DNA from: Desulfobulbus sp.
Lineage (GTDB): Bacteria; Desulfobacterota; Desulfobulbia; Desulfobulbales; Desulfobulbaceae
Length of the DNA: 15,737 bases
Assembly (NCBI GenBank): GCA_030600525.1
Contig: JAUVLX010000037.1
Coordinates: 1-15,737 of the forward strand
Direction of reading: 5' to 3'
Under the pieces are notes generated by a model. It made no database searches. It was not told the DNA's origin and saw only the letters and a program-made list of their open reading frames with translations. Both the position numbers and the translations under genes were made by a program. Below are positions 1 to 7,660 of this stretch, one piece after another. How positions within the stretch are numbered: position 1 is the first letter of the stretch; each line of letters begins with the position of its first letter.

Positions 1-61
1 TCATTTAAACAATCATGATATGACATGACGTCACTGCATTCGATGAGGACATGAAGCAAAG

Positions 62-1234
62 ATGAAACCTCTTATATCTTTTGTAATCATTTTTTCACTT
101 TTCCTGTTGCTCCCTTTTGGGTGCAGTCACAAACCGCTCTCGGTGATCACCGAGCCAGATTATCCCTTTTTTACTGATGATCTTGATTATCAGGGACTCG
201 ATGTGGCGCTTGAAAAAAGTTTGGTCTACCTTCGGCGTCTTCCTCCTTCGACCGTTTATACCGTGGGTAACAGGACATGCACGACTACGGATATCACTCG
301 GGCATTAGATTTTTTTCGGAAAATTCTCGCTGAAAAGCCGTCACAACAACGATTAAATGATCTGATCACTCGTCATTTTAGCGTGTATCAGGCACGGGGG
401 ATCGGCGGATATAATCCTGATCGATCCATGCTGGTCACAGGGTATTATCAGCCCTTGTTTTCCGGTAGCCTCAAGCGCACAGAGGTTTTTTCATATCCGT
501 TATATAAAGTGCCAGCAGATCTGGTTATAAGGCGTATCGACGCAGGCCAAAAAGAGCAAAGTGTTGGTAGGATGGAGCAAGGACACTTTATGCCCTATTG
601 GACAAGGGGGGACATAGAACGCGACCACCTGCTCCACGGACAAGAATTGATCTGGTTGAAAAATCCCCTTGATGCTTTTGTCCTTCACATTCAAGGCTCA
701 GGCTTGGTATCCCTCCCTGACGGTTCAATACGCGGAGTACATTATGCCATGCGAAATGGCAGGCCTTATAGCAGTATTGGCAAATATATGGTCGAAAATG
801 GTATGCTGACTCTGGAAGAAGCTAGCCTAGACGCGATTCGGGTTTATATAGAGAAACACCCTGAGCAGCGCGACTTGATCCTGCACCACAATGAGTCTTT
901 TATCTTTTTTGATTGGGGAAATACCCAAGGGGCCGTGGGCAGTATCGGGCAGGTGTTGATTCCAGGTCGAGCAATTGCTGCTGATAAAACCTGCTTCCCT
1001 CCTGGAGCACTCGTATTTCTAAAATCGAGAAAACCGGTGATTCGTGATCAGCATGTTGTGCAGTGGAAGGATTTGCAGCGGTTTGTCACCATCCAGGACT
1101 CTGGCTCTGCTATTCGGGGGCCAGGAAGAGTTGATTTGTTTTGGGGGAGTGGTTCAGAGGCTGGCCTGGCTGCAGGAAGGATGAAAGAGGATGGTACTCT
1201 TTATCTTCTTTTGTTGAAGCAGGACGAGGGTTGA
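62..1234 (+). CDS. mltA: Membrane-bound lytic murein transglycosylase A (MltA family lipoprotein)
   Basis: Predicted to cleave the MurNAc-GlcNAc bond of peptidoglycan non-hydrolytically, leaving 1,6-anhydro-MurNAc ends, while anchored as a lipoprotein in the envelope. The 390-residue product starts with a hydrophobic stretch (about residues 4-19) followed by PFGC, which makes Cys21 the likely lipidated residue, although Pro at -3 is not a textbook lipobox. The MltA domain is clear: TGYYQP (126-131), PLYKVPADL (146-154), LHIQGSG (208-214), NGRPYSSIG (232-240), FFDW (282-285) and PGRAIAAD (301-308). The 3D domain has IQDSGSAIRGPGRVDLFWG (344-362). The Asp of QDSG (346) is in the place of the family's catalytic aspartate. 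A GAGG lies 12 bases before the ATG at 62. The gene sits 9 bp before the SAM hydrolase gene and is probably cotranscribed with it. Length is normal for the family. The family call is firm; the in vivo substrate preference is inferred. Confidence 0.93.
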   Translation: MKPLISFVIIFSLFLLLPFGCSHKPLSVITEPDYPFFTDDLDYQGLDVALEKSLVYLRRLPPSTVYTVGNRTCTTTDITRALDFFRKILAEKPSQQRLNDLITRHFSVYQARGIGGYNPDRSMLVTGYYQPLFSGSLKRTEVFSYPLYKVPADLVIRRIDAGQKEQSVGRMEQGHFMPYWTRGDIERDHLLHGQELIWLKNPLDAFVLHIQGSGLVSLPDGSIRGVHYAMRNGRPYSSIGKYMVENGMLTLEEASLDAIRVYIEKHPEQRDLILHHNESFIFFDWGNTQGAVGSIGQVLIPGRAIAADKTCFPPGALVFLKSRKPVIRDQHVVQWKDLQRFVTIQDSGSAIRGPGRVDLFWGSGSEAGLAAGRMKEDGTLYLLLLKQDEG

Positions 1235-1243
1235 GAAGAGAAA

Positions 1244-2047
1244 ATGGAACCATCGGGGATTGTCACTCTCATCACTGATTTTGGCCTTGCTGATCCTTAT
1301 GTGGGACAGCTCAAGGGCGAATTACTCAAGCGATGGCAGGGGGCAAGAATTATTGATATCACCCATGCGATTGATCATCATGATATCAAGGGGGCAGCAC
1401 TGACACTGTTGACCAGTTATTACCATTTTCCTGCGGGTACCGTTCACCTGACAGTGGTTGATCCAGGTGTTGGGAGTCATCGGAAAATTCTTGCAGCCAA
1501 GAGCAACGATTATTTCTTTATTGCACCAGATAACGGGGTGTTTTCACCTTTAATAGAAAGAGGGCTGCTTCACGACATCAGGCAGATTTTCGGCAGAAGT
1601 GCTGCCAGCAGTGCAACTTTCCATGGGCGAGATATAATGGCTCCGCTTGCAGCAGATCTTGCAAAGGGAGAGCCTTTTATCGCTGCAGGAGAGGCGGTTG
1701 AACCGGCAGATTGTGTCAGCTTACCCTCTTTGAAGGTGCAGCGAACAGATGATCAACTGATCGGAGAGGTGATTCGGATTGATCATTTTGGTAATATTCG
1801 CCTTTCTATTGGTTATGCTGATTTGCAGGCGTGGTCTGTCTCTCCTGAGAATATACTGGTCCGGCTTTGTGGAGAACACATAGGCCCGCTGCGAAGAACG
1901 TATTCTGATTGTAGCCCAGGGCGACTTTGTGTAGTTATCGATAGTGACGGCTTTTTGGAAGTAGCAGCTAACCTTGGCAATGCCGCCCGAAAACTGGGGT
2001 GTAGGCTACACGATACAGTAGTCGTACAGCCTTGTTCTATTCCCTGA
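1244..2047 (+). CDS. S-adenosylmethionine hydrolase (adenosine-forming), DUF62 / SAM hydroxide adenosyltransferase family
   Basis: Members of this family, related to the fluorinase and chlorinase of actinomycetes, use water-derived hydroxide to split S-adenosylmethionine into adenosine and methionine. The 267-residue protein opens with VTLITDFGLADPYVGQLKG (residues 7-25), the family signature. It carries the Asp-Arg-His triad described for the non-halogenating members: Asp73 in VVDPGVGS, Arg80 in SHRK and His127 in FHGRD. APDNGVFSPL (94-103) and IDHFGNIRLS (179-188, start of the C-terminal barrel) also match. The triad argues for hydrolase rather than halogenase activity. The start is an ATG preceded by GAAGAG, 9 bp after mltA. 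The gene converges with aroA, leaving only 30 bp, in which I see no obvious terminator hairpin. The cellular role of this family is still poorly known, so I give no gene symbol. Confidence 0.92.
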   Translation: MEPSGIVTLITDFGLADPYVGQLKGELLKRWQGARIIDITHAIDHHDIKGAALTLLTSYYHFPAGTVHLTVVDPGVGSHRKILAAKSNDYFFIAPDNGVFSPLIERGLLHDIRQIFGRSAASSATFHGRDIMAPLAADLAKGEPFIAAGEAVEPADCVSLPSLKVQRTDDQLIGEVIRIDHFGNIRLSIGYADLQAWSVSPENILVRLCGEHIGPLRRTYSDCSPGRLCVVIDSDGFLEVAANLGNAARKLGCRLHDTVVVQPCSIP

Positions 2048-2077
2048 TTATTTTTTGTAAGTGAAGGGACGTTGGGG

Positions 2078-3355
2078 CTATCCTCTGAGCAGTTCAAATC
2101 GCTCCCAGAAATCAGGAAATGATTTGGCTACGCATGATTCCCCAGTGATAATGACCCCAGGAATTCGTAATCCTGCCACAGCAAAACACATCGCCATTCG
2201 ATGATCTTCATAGGTTTCTAAGGTTGCACCATGATAGCCGTTACTATCTGTTTTTCCATGTATTCGCATTCGTGACGGTTCTTCCTCGATATCCACTCCG
2301 AGTTTACGTAGTTCAGAGACCACTGCCGATATGCGGTCGCATTCTTTGATGCGGAGATGAGCGATATTGTTGATAGTGGTTGTCCCTTGGGCAAAGGCTG
2401 CGACAACAGCCAGAGTTGGGGCAACATCGGGCATGTCTCCCATATCCACTTCAATGGCCTCCAGCTTTTTAGGTCCGCTGACAGTTACTCCACCGTCTTT
2501 TTGTGATACATCGCATCCCATCCTGGCCAAAAGCGGTACTAGGTTGGTGTCACCTTGCAGTGAGGGGACCGGAACATTTGCCACTGTTACCGTACCGCTG
2601 CTGATAGCTGCTGCAGCCCAAAAATAGGAGGCACTGGAGGCATCACCTTCAATGAGATAATTTTGTCCTTGATATTGCCCCTGTGGTATTCGGAAATAAT
2701 TGAGCGTGGGTGCTGCTTCCACTCGTATCCCAAAATCAGCCATCACCGCCAAGGTCATTTCCACGTAAGGTTGGGAAAGAACATCGCCCAATACCTCAAG
2801 TTCAGCAGGGTTTGCAGCGTAGGGTGCCACGAGGAGCAGGGAGGAAAGGTATTGACTGGATTTTCCTTCCGGAAGTACTGTCTTACCGCCTCCAAGGCCA
2901 GCAGCACGAATGGTAAGTGGTGGGCATCCGTTGTTTAAATCGCTTTGAATGTCAACTTGCCAGCCTTGCAGGGCCTTCATCAATGGGAAGATTGGCCGCT
3001 CTGTCATGCGCTTGCTACCGGTGATCTGAAAAAGACCTTTGCCAAGAGAAGCGACTGATGTGAGAAATCTAGTGGCAGTACCGTTGTTGCCAAGAAAAAT
3101 ATCTTGATCAGGTGGAGTAATCTGGCCGCGCTGGCCTTCAATTATCCATTTATCAGGGTTTTGATCATCAACTTGTACTCCCATGCTACGCAGGGCAGCA
3201 ATGGTATACGAGGTGTCTTCACTAGACAGTGGTCCAAGGAGGGTGGATGTGCCCTCTGCAAGGGATGCAGCGATGAGCGCACGTTGGGTTAAACTCTTAG
3301 AGCCTGGAACGGAAACAACAGCATTTATCTCTTGAAGTGGTGTGATTTCAATCAT
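2078..3355 (-). CDS. aroA: 3-phosphoshikimate 1-carboxyvinyltransferase (EPSP synthase)
   Basis: Sixth step of the shikimate pathway: transfers the enolpyruvyl group of PEP to shikimate 3-phosphate. The 425-residue product has the expected two-domain signatures: PGSKSLTQRAL (residues 17-27, shikimate-3-phosphate and PEP contacts Lys20, Ser21, Arg25), LGNNGTATRFL (88-98), KRMTERP (115-121), EGDASSASYFWAAAA near the domain border, and the C-terminal DHRMAMCFA and KSFPDFWERF motifs. In the glyphosate-contact loop the Gly and Thr equivalent to E. coli Gly96 and Thr97 are kept (Gly92, Thr93), but the residue equivalent to Pro101 is Phe97. It is the last gene of the pyrK-pyrD-aroD-aroE-aroA operon, 55 bp after aroE. 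No Shine-Dalgarno sequence is visible before its ATG, so translation may depend on local structure or on upstream ribosomes. The function call is firm. Confidence 0.96.
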   Translation of the reverse strand: MIEITPLQEINAVVSVPGSKSLTQRALIAASLAEGTSTLLGPLSSEDTSYTIAALRSMGVQVDDQNPDKWIIEGQRGQITPPDQDIFLGNNGTATRFLTSVASLGKGLFQITGSKRMTERPIFPLMKALQGWQVDIQSDLNNGCPPLTIRAAGLGGGKTVLPEGKSSQYLSSLLLVAPYAANPAELEVLGDVLSQPYVEMTLAVMADFGIRVEAAPTLNYFRIPQGQYQGQNYLIEGDASSASYFWAAAAISSGTVTVANVPVPSLQGDTNLVPLLARMGCDVSQKDGGVTVSGPKKLEAIEVDMGDMPDVAPTLAVVAAFAQGTTTINNIAHLRIKECDRISAVVSELRKLGVDIEEEPSRMRIHGKTDSNGYHGATLETYEDHRMAMCFAVAGLRIPGVIITGESCVAKSFPDFWERFELLRG

Positions 3356-3410
3356 AGGAGTGGATGTCTTTTGGTTATGGGTGACACTCTTGACAAGTCA
3401 GGAAGCAAAA

Positions 3411-4247
3411 CTATATGGCCTCCATCGTTTCGATTAGAGCTTTACGCATGATACTGCGAGGTGGTTCTACCCCTGTCCAGATACGGAACTGTTCCACACC
3501 TTGGTAAAGGAGCATGTCCAGGCCGTCAATAATTTTACAACCGCATGCCATTGCTTGTTTGAGCAGTGTTGTCTGTAAAGGGGAATAAACTATATCCATA
3601 ACAACCTGGTAATGGGGTAAAAGCTCAATGGGGACAGGGCTTCGATCGCTGTCCGGGGCCATACCGACTGTGGTCGTGTTGATGAGGATTTCGGCAGGAA
3701 TTGTCGCGATGTTGTCAAGGGACACGGATTCACATCCCAATTCGACGGCTAAGGCTTCTGCTTTCTCCTGGGTACGGTTTGCTATGGTCACCTTAGCACC
3801 GGCAGTAAGAAGGCCAAAAACAACTGCTTTTGCCGCGCCTCCTGCACCTATTACTAAAGCAGTGGCACCCTCAGGATTGATGACTTGGGAAAGCGCACTA
3901 TTGGAGCCTATCCAATCAGTATTATAACCATGACATATGCAGAGGCCTTCTTGGTCTTGCTGGCTAAAGGAGAGTGTATTAACAGCACCTATTGTGGCAG
4001 CTGTTGGGTCAATGTTATCAAGGCAGTCCATAACCGTTTCCTTAAAAGGTACTGTTATAGATGCTCCAACAAAGCCGAGTGTTCGGAGACCGGCAATGGT
4101 TTTTTTAATATTATCAGCCTTTATAGGTACATAGGCCCCATTTATCCCTAGCTCGGCAAAAGCGGCATTGTGCATTGCAGGGCTTAAAGAATGACTGACA
4201 GGGTTACCTATTATCGCAAAGAGCTGGGTCTTACCATTAATGTTCAT
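3411..4247 (-). CDS. aroE: Shikimate dehydrogenase (NADP-dependent)
   Basis: Reduces 3-dehydroshikimate to shikimate. Starting at the ATG at 4247 the protein has 278 residues, a usual length. It shows AIIGNPVSHSLSPAMHNAAF (residues 11-30, shikimate-binding Ser-Leu-Ser), SITVPFKE (63-70, catalytic Lys69), GAVNT (87-91), GYNTDW (107-112, Asn109 and catalytic-partner Asp111), the nucleotide loop GAGGAAKA (134-141) and NRT (157-159). The NRT stretch favours NADPH. The C-terminal half has DIVYSPLQTTLL and GLDMLLYQG, as in AroE. The reading frame stays open 29 codons further upstream, but that extension lies inside aroD and matches nothing in AroE, so the inner ATG is preferred. This start overlaps the aroD stop by 11 bp in a different frame, so the two are separate proteins and not an AroDE fusion. 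The Shine-Dalgarno is weak, which fits translational coupling. Confidence 0.95.
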   Translation of the reverse strand: MNINGKTQLFAIIGNPVSHSLSPAMHNAAFAELGINGAYVPIKADNIKKTIAGLRTLGFVGASITVPFKETVMDCLDNIDPTAATIGAVNTLSFSQQDQEGLCICHGYNTDWIGSNSALSQVINPEGATALVIGAGGAAKAVVFGLLTAGAKVTIANRTQEKAEALAVELGCESVSLDNIATIPAEILINTTTVGMAPDSDRSPVPIELLPHYQVVMDIVYSPLQTTLLKQAMACGCKIIDGLDMLLYQGVEQFRIWTGVEPPRSIMRKALIETMEAI

Positions 4248-4941
4248 TGTTTTCAAAAAGGTGAATAAGGGTATGGAATTGATCCGTTGTGAATTGACCT
4301 GGGGCTGTAGCTGAGAGTTCATCAACTGCAACATAGGTCATGCAACCACCAAGATAAAGTGTAGCCAATCTGCTTATTCGACCGACTACACCCATGCAAA
4401 AGGCTGAGAGTTGAAACGTGTTTGTCCGAGATGTTTGTAACAGAGCGAGGACGCGAACAACATCTGATGGGTCATTGGCTGTGGTGACAATTTTACCAAT
4501 ATCAGCGCCGCTAGCCATCATTTGGTGGAGAGTATCTTCAAGGATATCGGTCGGTGGTGTTTCCGTGAAGTTATGATTGGAGATGATAACATCTGTTTGG
4601 CGGCCTTGGGCTGCTGAAATCACTTCGTTACGCAGCTTTTTTTCGGTATTGAGTTCGATGTCAATATAGGCAGCATTTGCAGCAATGGCATCTCTTAGTA
4701 GAGCGGTTCGATCCTTTTCGCTATCATCATATTTTCCGCCTTCCCAAATCGGTCGATTGGTAAAAAGCAGTGGTATATCAGGTAAGCAGGAGATGCAGCT
4801 TCCTACGTCGGGGTGTGTCATTAAATCCAGTCTGATTTCGACCACATCAACCTTATCCCTGACAGGTTCTACAAGGGTGGTAAGATCAGCAGGATGTTTA
4901 GCTGCAGTGGCAGCGCATATCAGGCCTCGTCCGTGATTCAC
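4237..4941 (-). CDS. aroD: 3-dehydroquinate dehydratase, type I
   Basis: Third step of the shikimate pathway, a Schiff-base syn-dehydration of 3-dehydroquinate. The 234-residue protein has the type I signatures: LICAATA (residues 7-13), VVEIRLD (33-39, Glu36 and Arg38), FTNRPIWEGG (60-69), IDIEL (93-97), IISNHNF (119-125, catalytic His123), IGKIVT (148-153, Schiff-base Lys150), MGVVGRISR (183-191) and TAPGQ (212-216). The start is a GTG at 4941 that forms a GTGA overlap with the pyrD stop, a typical coupled junction, with a GGTG upstream as a weak ribosome site. The aroE start lies inside its last codons. Type I enzymes are less common than type II in many anaerobes, but every catalytic residue is present here. 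Confidence 0.95.
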   Translation of the reverse strand: MNHGRGLICAATAAKHPADLTTLVEPVRDKVDVVEIRLDLMTHPDVGSCISCLPDIPLLFTNRPIWEGGKYDDSEKDRTALLRDAIAANAAYIDIELNTEKKLRNEVISAAQGRQTDVIISNHNFTETPPTDILEDTLHQMMASGADIGKIVTTANDPSDVVRVLALLQTSRTNTFQLSAFCMGVVGRISRLATLYLGGCMTYVAVDELSATAPGQFTTDQFHTLIHLFENNEH

Positions 4942-5885
4942 GATAAATCACCAGTATGAAGAGAACCAATGAGGTTGGTAAGAGATGTTTCGTTATGCTG
5001 TTCAAGAAAGGTGGCAATCCCGGAAATGATGGTATTGACAGCACTAGGGTCATAGAAATTGGCGGTCCCAATTTGGACTGCAGTGGCCCCAGCAATAAGA
5101 AATTCGAGAGCATCTTCGGTTGTACCTATACCACCAATACCGATAACTGGAATAGAAACGGCACTGGCAACCTGCCAGACCATGCGCAGGGCGATGGGTT
5201 TGATTGCAGGCCCTGATAGTCCGCCAATTATATTGGCAAGACGAGGACGTCGTTTGTCAATATCTATAGCCATGCCAATGAGGGTGTTTATAAGTGAAAT
5301 ACCGTCTGCTCCACCTGCTTCCACAGCTTTTGCCATTGAAACAATATCAGTGACATTGGGAGAAAGTTTAACAATGACTGGAAGTGTTGATGCTTTTTTT
5401 ACTGCCTCGGTGACGGTTTGGGCCATCTCTGGAATTGTGCCAAATGCCACGCCCCCCTTTTTAACATTGGGGCAGGATATATTGACTTCAATCCCATCAA
5501 TCCCAGAATGTTCGGATAATTTTTCGGCAAGATAGGCGTATTCTTCCACTGTATCGCCTAAGATATTAACAAAAACACGACATTTTATAGAACGTAAAAA
5601 AGGCAGTTTTTCTGCAAGAAACCGTTCTAATCCAACATTCTCGAGCCCAATGGCGTTTAACATACCACAGGGGGTTTCAACAATTCGTTGAGGTGGATTT
5701 CCTGCCCGTGGTTCAATGGAAATACCCTTAACCACGATGCCGCCAATCGCATCGAGATTAACAAATTGTGAAAATTCGCGACCGTACCCAAATGTGCCGG
5801 ATGCCGTCATGACGGGATTTGTTAATGTAATCCCGCCAATATTAACAGAAAGATCAACAGTTGATGTGTTTTTTATAGGGGCCAT
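4938..5885 (-). CDS. pyrD: Dihydroorotate dehydrogenase class 1B, catalytic subunit (PyrD/PyrDB)
   Basis: Oxidises dihydroorotate to orotate in pyrimidine synthesis using bound FMN. Electrons pass through the partner PyrK to NAD+. The 315-residue cytosolic TIM barrel shows LTNPVMTASGTFGYG (residues 21-35), VVKGISIEPRAGNP (51-64), MLNAIGLEN (75-83) and VNISCPNVKKGG (134-145). Cys138 as the catalytic base is typical of class 1 enzymes, where class 2 has Ser. IVKLSPN (171-177), GLSGPAIKP (222-230) and the FMN-phosphate loop IGIGGIGT (248-255) follow. The start ATG has GAGGT five bases upstream and overlaps the end of pyrK by 13 bp. The adjacent pyrK and the Cys base together place it in class 1B. 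It lacks the N-terminal membrane helix of the quinone-linked class 2 enzyme. Confidence 0.95.
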   Translation of the reverse strand: MAPIKNTSTVDLSVNIGGITLTNPVMTASGTFGYGREFSQFVNLDAIGGIVVKGISIEPRAGNPPQRIVETPCGMLNAIGLENVGLERFLAEKLPFLRSIKCRVFVNILGDTVEEYAYLAEKLSEHSGIDGIEVNISCPNVKKGGVAFGTIPEMAQTVTEAVKKASTLPVIVKLSPNVTDIVSMAKAVEAGGADGISLINTLIGMAIDIDKRRPRLANIIGGLSGPAIKPIALRMVWQVASAVSIPVIGIGGIGTTEDALEFLIAGATAVQIGTANFYDPSAVNTIISGIATFLEQHNETSLTNLIGSLHTGDLS

Positions 5886-6658
5886 AATACCTCGTTGGCG
5901 TCAAATACCGGACCATGTTTGCACACATGCTTATATGCGCCATCACTACCGTGAATGGTGCAACCAAGGCAGGCACCTAACCCACAGGCCATGTGGGTTT
6001 CCATGGATGCTTGGCAGGGGAGATTTGCGGCCCGGCACTGGCGGGCAACTTCAGCCATAAATGGCGTAGGCCCGCATACACACACGCCTTGGACTGTAGG
6101 CAATATGTCGGGTAAGAGTTGACTGACATAGCCGTGGTGACCGCAGCTTCCATCGTCAGTAGCGAGTTCTGTCTTATAGCCGAGGGAAAGAAATTGGGCG
6201 GCTATTGGCTCGAGTTCCCTGTGGTCTCTTGCGCCAAGCAAAACTTGATGTGTACACGATTCTTTTGAAAGTGCTTTTAAATGGCGTGCTAAAAACAGCA
6301 GTGGAGCAATCCCCATGCCGCCTCCGATGAGACAGATATTCTGATTATCGGAGAACGTAAACCCATTACCTAACGGACCTATAAGGTCAACGTTCATTCC
6401 CTGGGTGAAGGTACTGAGTAAGGAGGTCCCTTTCCCTATAGTTTTATAGAGCAATGAAAGATCACCATCCGTTGAGATATCGTGAATAGAGAAAGGACGT
6501 CGAAGAAGGGGATCGAAGTTGGAAGAGGTCTTGACCATAACAAATTGGCCGGGTTTTGCCTGGGAAACAATCAAAGGAGCGTGCAACGTCAGGCGAAAGA
6601 TATCTTCTGTGATCTGTTCAGAACATTTGATGCGCGAATTTTCCTGTATGGAAGTCAT
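5873..6658 (-). CDS. pyrK: Dihydroorotate dehydrogenase electron transfer subunit (PyrK)
   Basis: Iron-sulfur flavoprotein that takes electrons from PyrD FMN through a [2Fe-2S] cluster and FAD to NAD+. The 261-residue protein has a ferredoxin-reductase fold. PGQFVMVKT is at residues 37-45, the FAD motif LLRRPFSIHD at 51-60, IGPLGNGF at 93-100, the pyridine-nucleotide loop GGGMGIAPL at 112-120 and CVCGPTPF at 193-200. The cluster ligands are in CGLGACLGC (Cys225, Cys230, Cys233) plus Cys246. It is the first gene of the operon. The ATG at 6658 is the only plausible start, because an in-frame stop lies just upstream at 6674-6676. There is no Shine-Dalgarno sequence before it, and a TATAAT sits only 15 bp upstream. 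Confidence 0.95.
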   Translation of the reverse strand: MTSIQENSRIKCSEQITEDIFRLTLHAPLIVSQAKPGQFVMVKTSSNFDPLLRRPFSIHDISTDGDLSLLYKTIGKGTSLLSTFTQGMNVDLIGPLGNGFTFSDNQNICLIGGGMGIAPLLFLARHLKALSKESCTHQVLLGARDHRELEPIAAQFLSLGYKTELATDDGSCGHHGYVSQLLPDILPTVQGVCVCGPTPFMAEVARQCRAANLPCQASMETHMACGLGACLGCTIHGSDGAYKHVCKHGPVFDANEVLWPL

Positions 6659-6672
6659 TATGGAGAAGTTGG

Positions 6673-6678
6673 ATTATA
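6673..6678 (-). promoter_or_regulatory. Candidate -10 box (TATAAT) just upstream of pyrK
   Basis: A perfect TATAAT reads on the minus strand in the divergent gap upstream of pyrK. No good -35 hexamer lies 16-18 bp further upstream. If used, it would give a 5' leader of only about 7 nt before the pyrK ATG, which agrees with the missing ribosome-binding site. The match could also be chance in an AT-rich gap. Confidence 0.4.
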
Positions 6679-6817
6679 CGGTTTATTGAAAATAGGATAT
6701 TTTACCTTCCATGGAAACCCTCAATAGGGCTACTATGACAAGCAAGTAATGGTATTTCAGCAATGATATTTTATATGAGCGATTGAAGTTAATGCAACAT
6801 GTATGGGGGTGCGTTTA

Positions 6818-7603
6818 ATGGAGTTTTTTGTCATTTTGGTAATGATACTTTTTGGGGCTGTAGTTGGCTCCTTTCTTAATGTCGTCATCCTTCGTTTACC
6901 TGTAGAGGATGCCTCCATCGTTTTTCCCGGGTCACACTGCCCTGTCTGTAAAACAGATATCAGGTGGTATGATAATATTCCAATTATTAGTTATTGTTTG
7001 ATCCGGGGGAAATGCAGGAACTGCAACACATCTATATCGTCACAATATCCACTAGTGGAAATGTGCATGGCATTACTGACAGTGGCTCTGTACGCACGAT
7101 TCGGGGTTAGCTTTGACTTTTTATATTATTTTGTCTTTGCCGCCAGCCTATTGGTTATCATATTTATCGATATTCATCACCAAATTATTCCTGACGTTAT
7201 CAGTCTTCCAGGTATTGTTCTTGGTGCCTGTGGCTCATTTTTCTGCACCTACCTTACCTGGCAGGAATCAATTATTGGTATTTTGGCTGGAGGAGGCGCA
7301 CTTTATCTCATCGCTTTTTGTTATTATGCAATCACACGAAGGGATGGGATGGGGGGGGGAGATATAAAGTTGTTAGCAATGATCGGTGCGTTTCTTGGTT
7401 GGCCTTGCCTGCTCTATGTTATGTTCTTTAGCTCATTGACGGGAAGTATCGTAGGCATTGCCACAATGATTAATAAGAATAAAGATACTCGCCTCAAAAT
7501 ACCTTTTGGTCCATTCCTTTCCCTTGGGGGGTTGTCTTATCTTTTCTTCAAACCGCAAATTATTCACTGGTGGTACGTGTATATTGAAATGATGGCACGA
7601 TAA
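6818..7603 (+). CDS. pilD: Prepilin peptidase / type IV prepilin-like leader peptidase (family A24)
   Basis: Integral membrane aspartic protease that trims prepilin or pseudopilin leader peptides, and in many homologues N-methylates the new N-terminus. Numbering here is from the upstream ATG at 6803. The N-terminal GSFLNVVILRLP (22-33) is followed by the cytoplasmic zinc-type domain with CPVC (Cys46, Cys49) and CRNC (Cys71, Cys74). Several hydrophobic helices follow, carrying the catalytic aspartates Asp123 (FIDIHHQIIPD) and Asp187 (GMGGGDIKL), then PFGPFLSLGG (235-244). I prefer the ATG at 6818 because GGGGG ends 8 bases before it; the ATG at 6803 would add five residues. A run of nine G (7351-7359) encodes part of the GMGGGD active-site motif. 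No pilin or secretion genes are nearby, so its substrates are encoded elsewhere. Confidence 0.93.
   Translation: MEFFVILVMILFGAVVGSFLNVVILRLPVEDASIVFPGSHCPVCKTDIRWYDNIPIISYCLIRGKCRNCNTSISSQYPLVEMCMALLTVALYARFGVSFDFLYYFVFAASLLVIIFIDIHHQIIPDVISLPGIVLGACGSFFCTYLTWQESIIGILAGGGALYLIAFCYYAITRRDGMGGGDIKLLAMIGAFLGWPCLLYVMFFSSLTGSIVGIATMINKNKDTRLKIPFGPFLSLGGLSYLFFKPQIIHWWYVYIEMMAR
7351..7359 (+). repeat. Poly-G tract (G9) inside the prepilin peptidase active-site motif
   Basis: Nine consecutive G residues span the end of the Met183 codon to the start of the Gly186 codon in the GMGGGD motif. Loss of one G leads to a TAA stop at 7365-7367. Gain of one G leads to a TAG at 7429-7431. Either change removes the second catalytic aspartate. 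This is the longest mononucleotide run I noticed in the window. Confidence 0.9.
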
Positions 7604-7660
7604 AAAGGTAGGCCACATTCACAGGGTTCAGTTAAGACGAAATGTGGGGAATTGTTGTAT

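Noticed and set aside
26..33. TGACGTCA palindrome upstream of mltA
   Set aside because: An 8-bp palindrome occurs by chance and there is no repeat of it or nearby promoter to support a role. Positions 1-61 otherwise show no gene.
4248..4334. 29-codon in-frame extension upstream of aroE
   Set aside because: It lies inside aroD, has no AroE-like sequence, and the ATG at 4247 gives the normal AroE N-terminus.
4237..4941. AroD-AroE bifunctional fusion
   Set aside because: The two genes overlap by 11 bp in different frames and each has its own stop, so they are separate proteins.
5059..5535. 158-codon plus-strand frame opposite pyrD
   Set aside because: It is a mirror of the pyrD coding sequence, of low complexity, with no ribosome site or domain.
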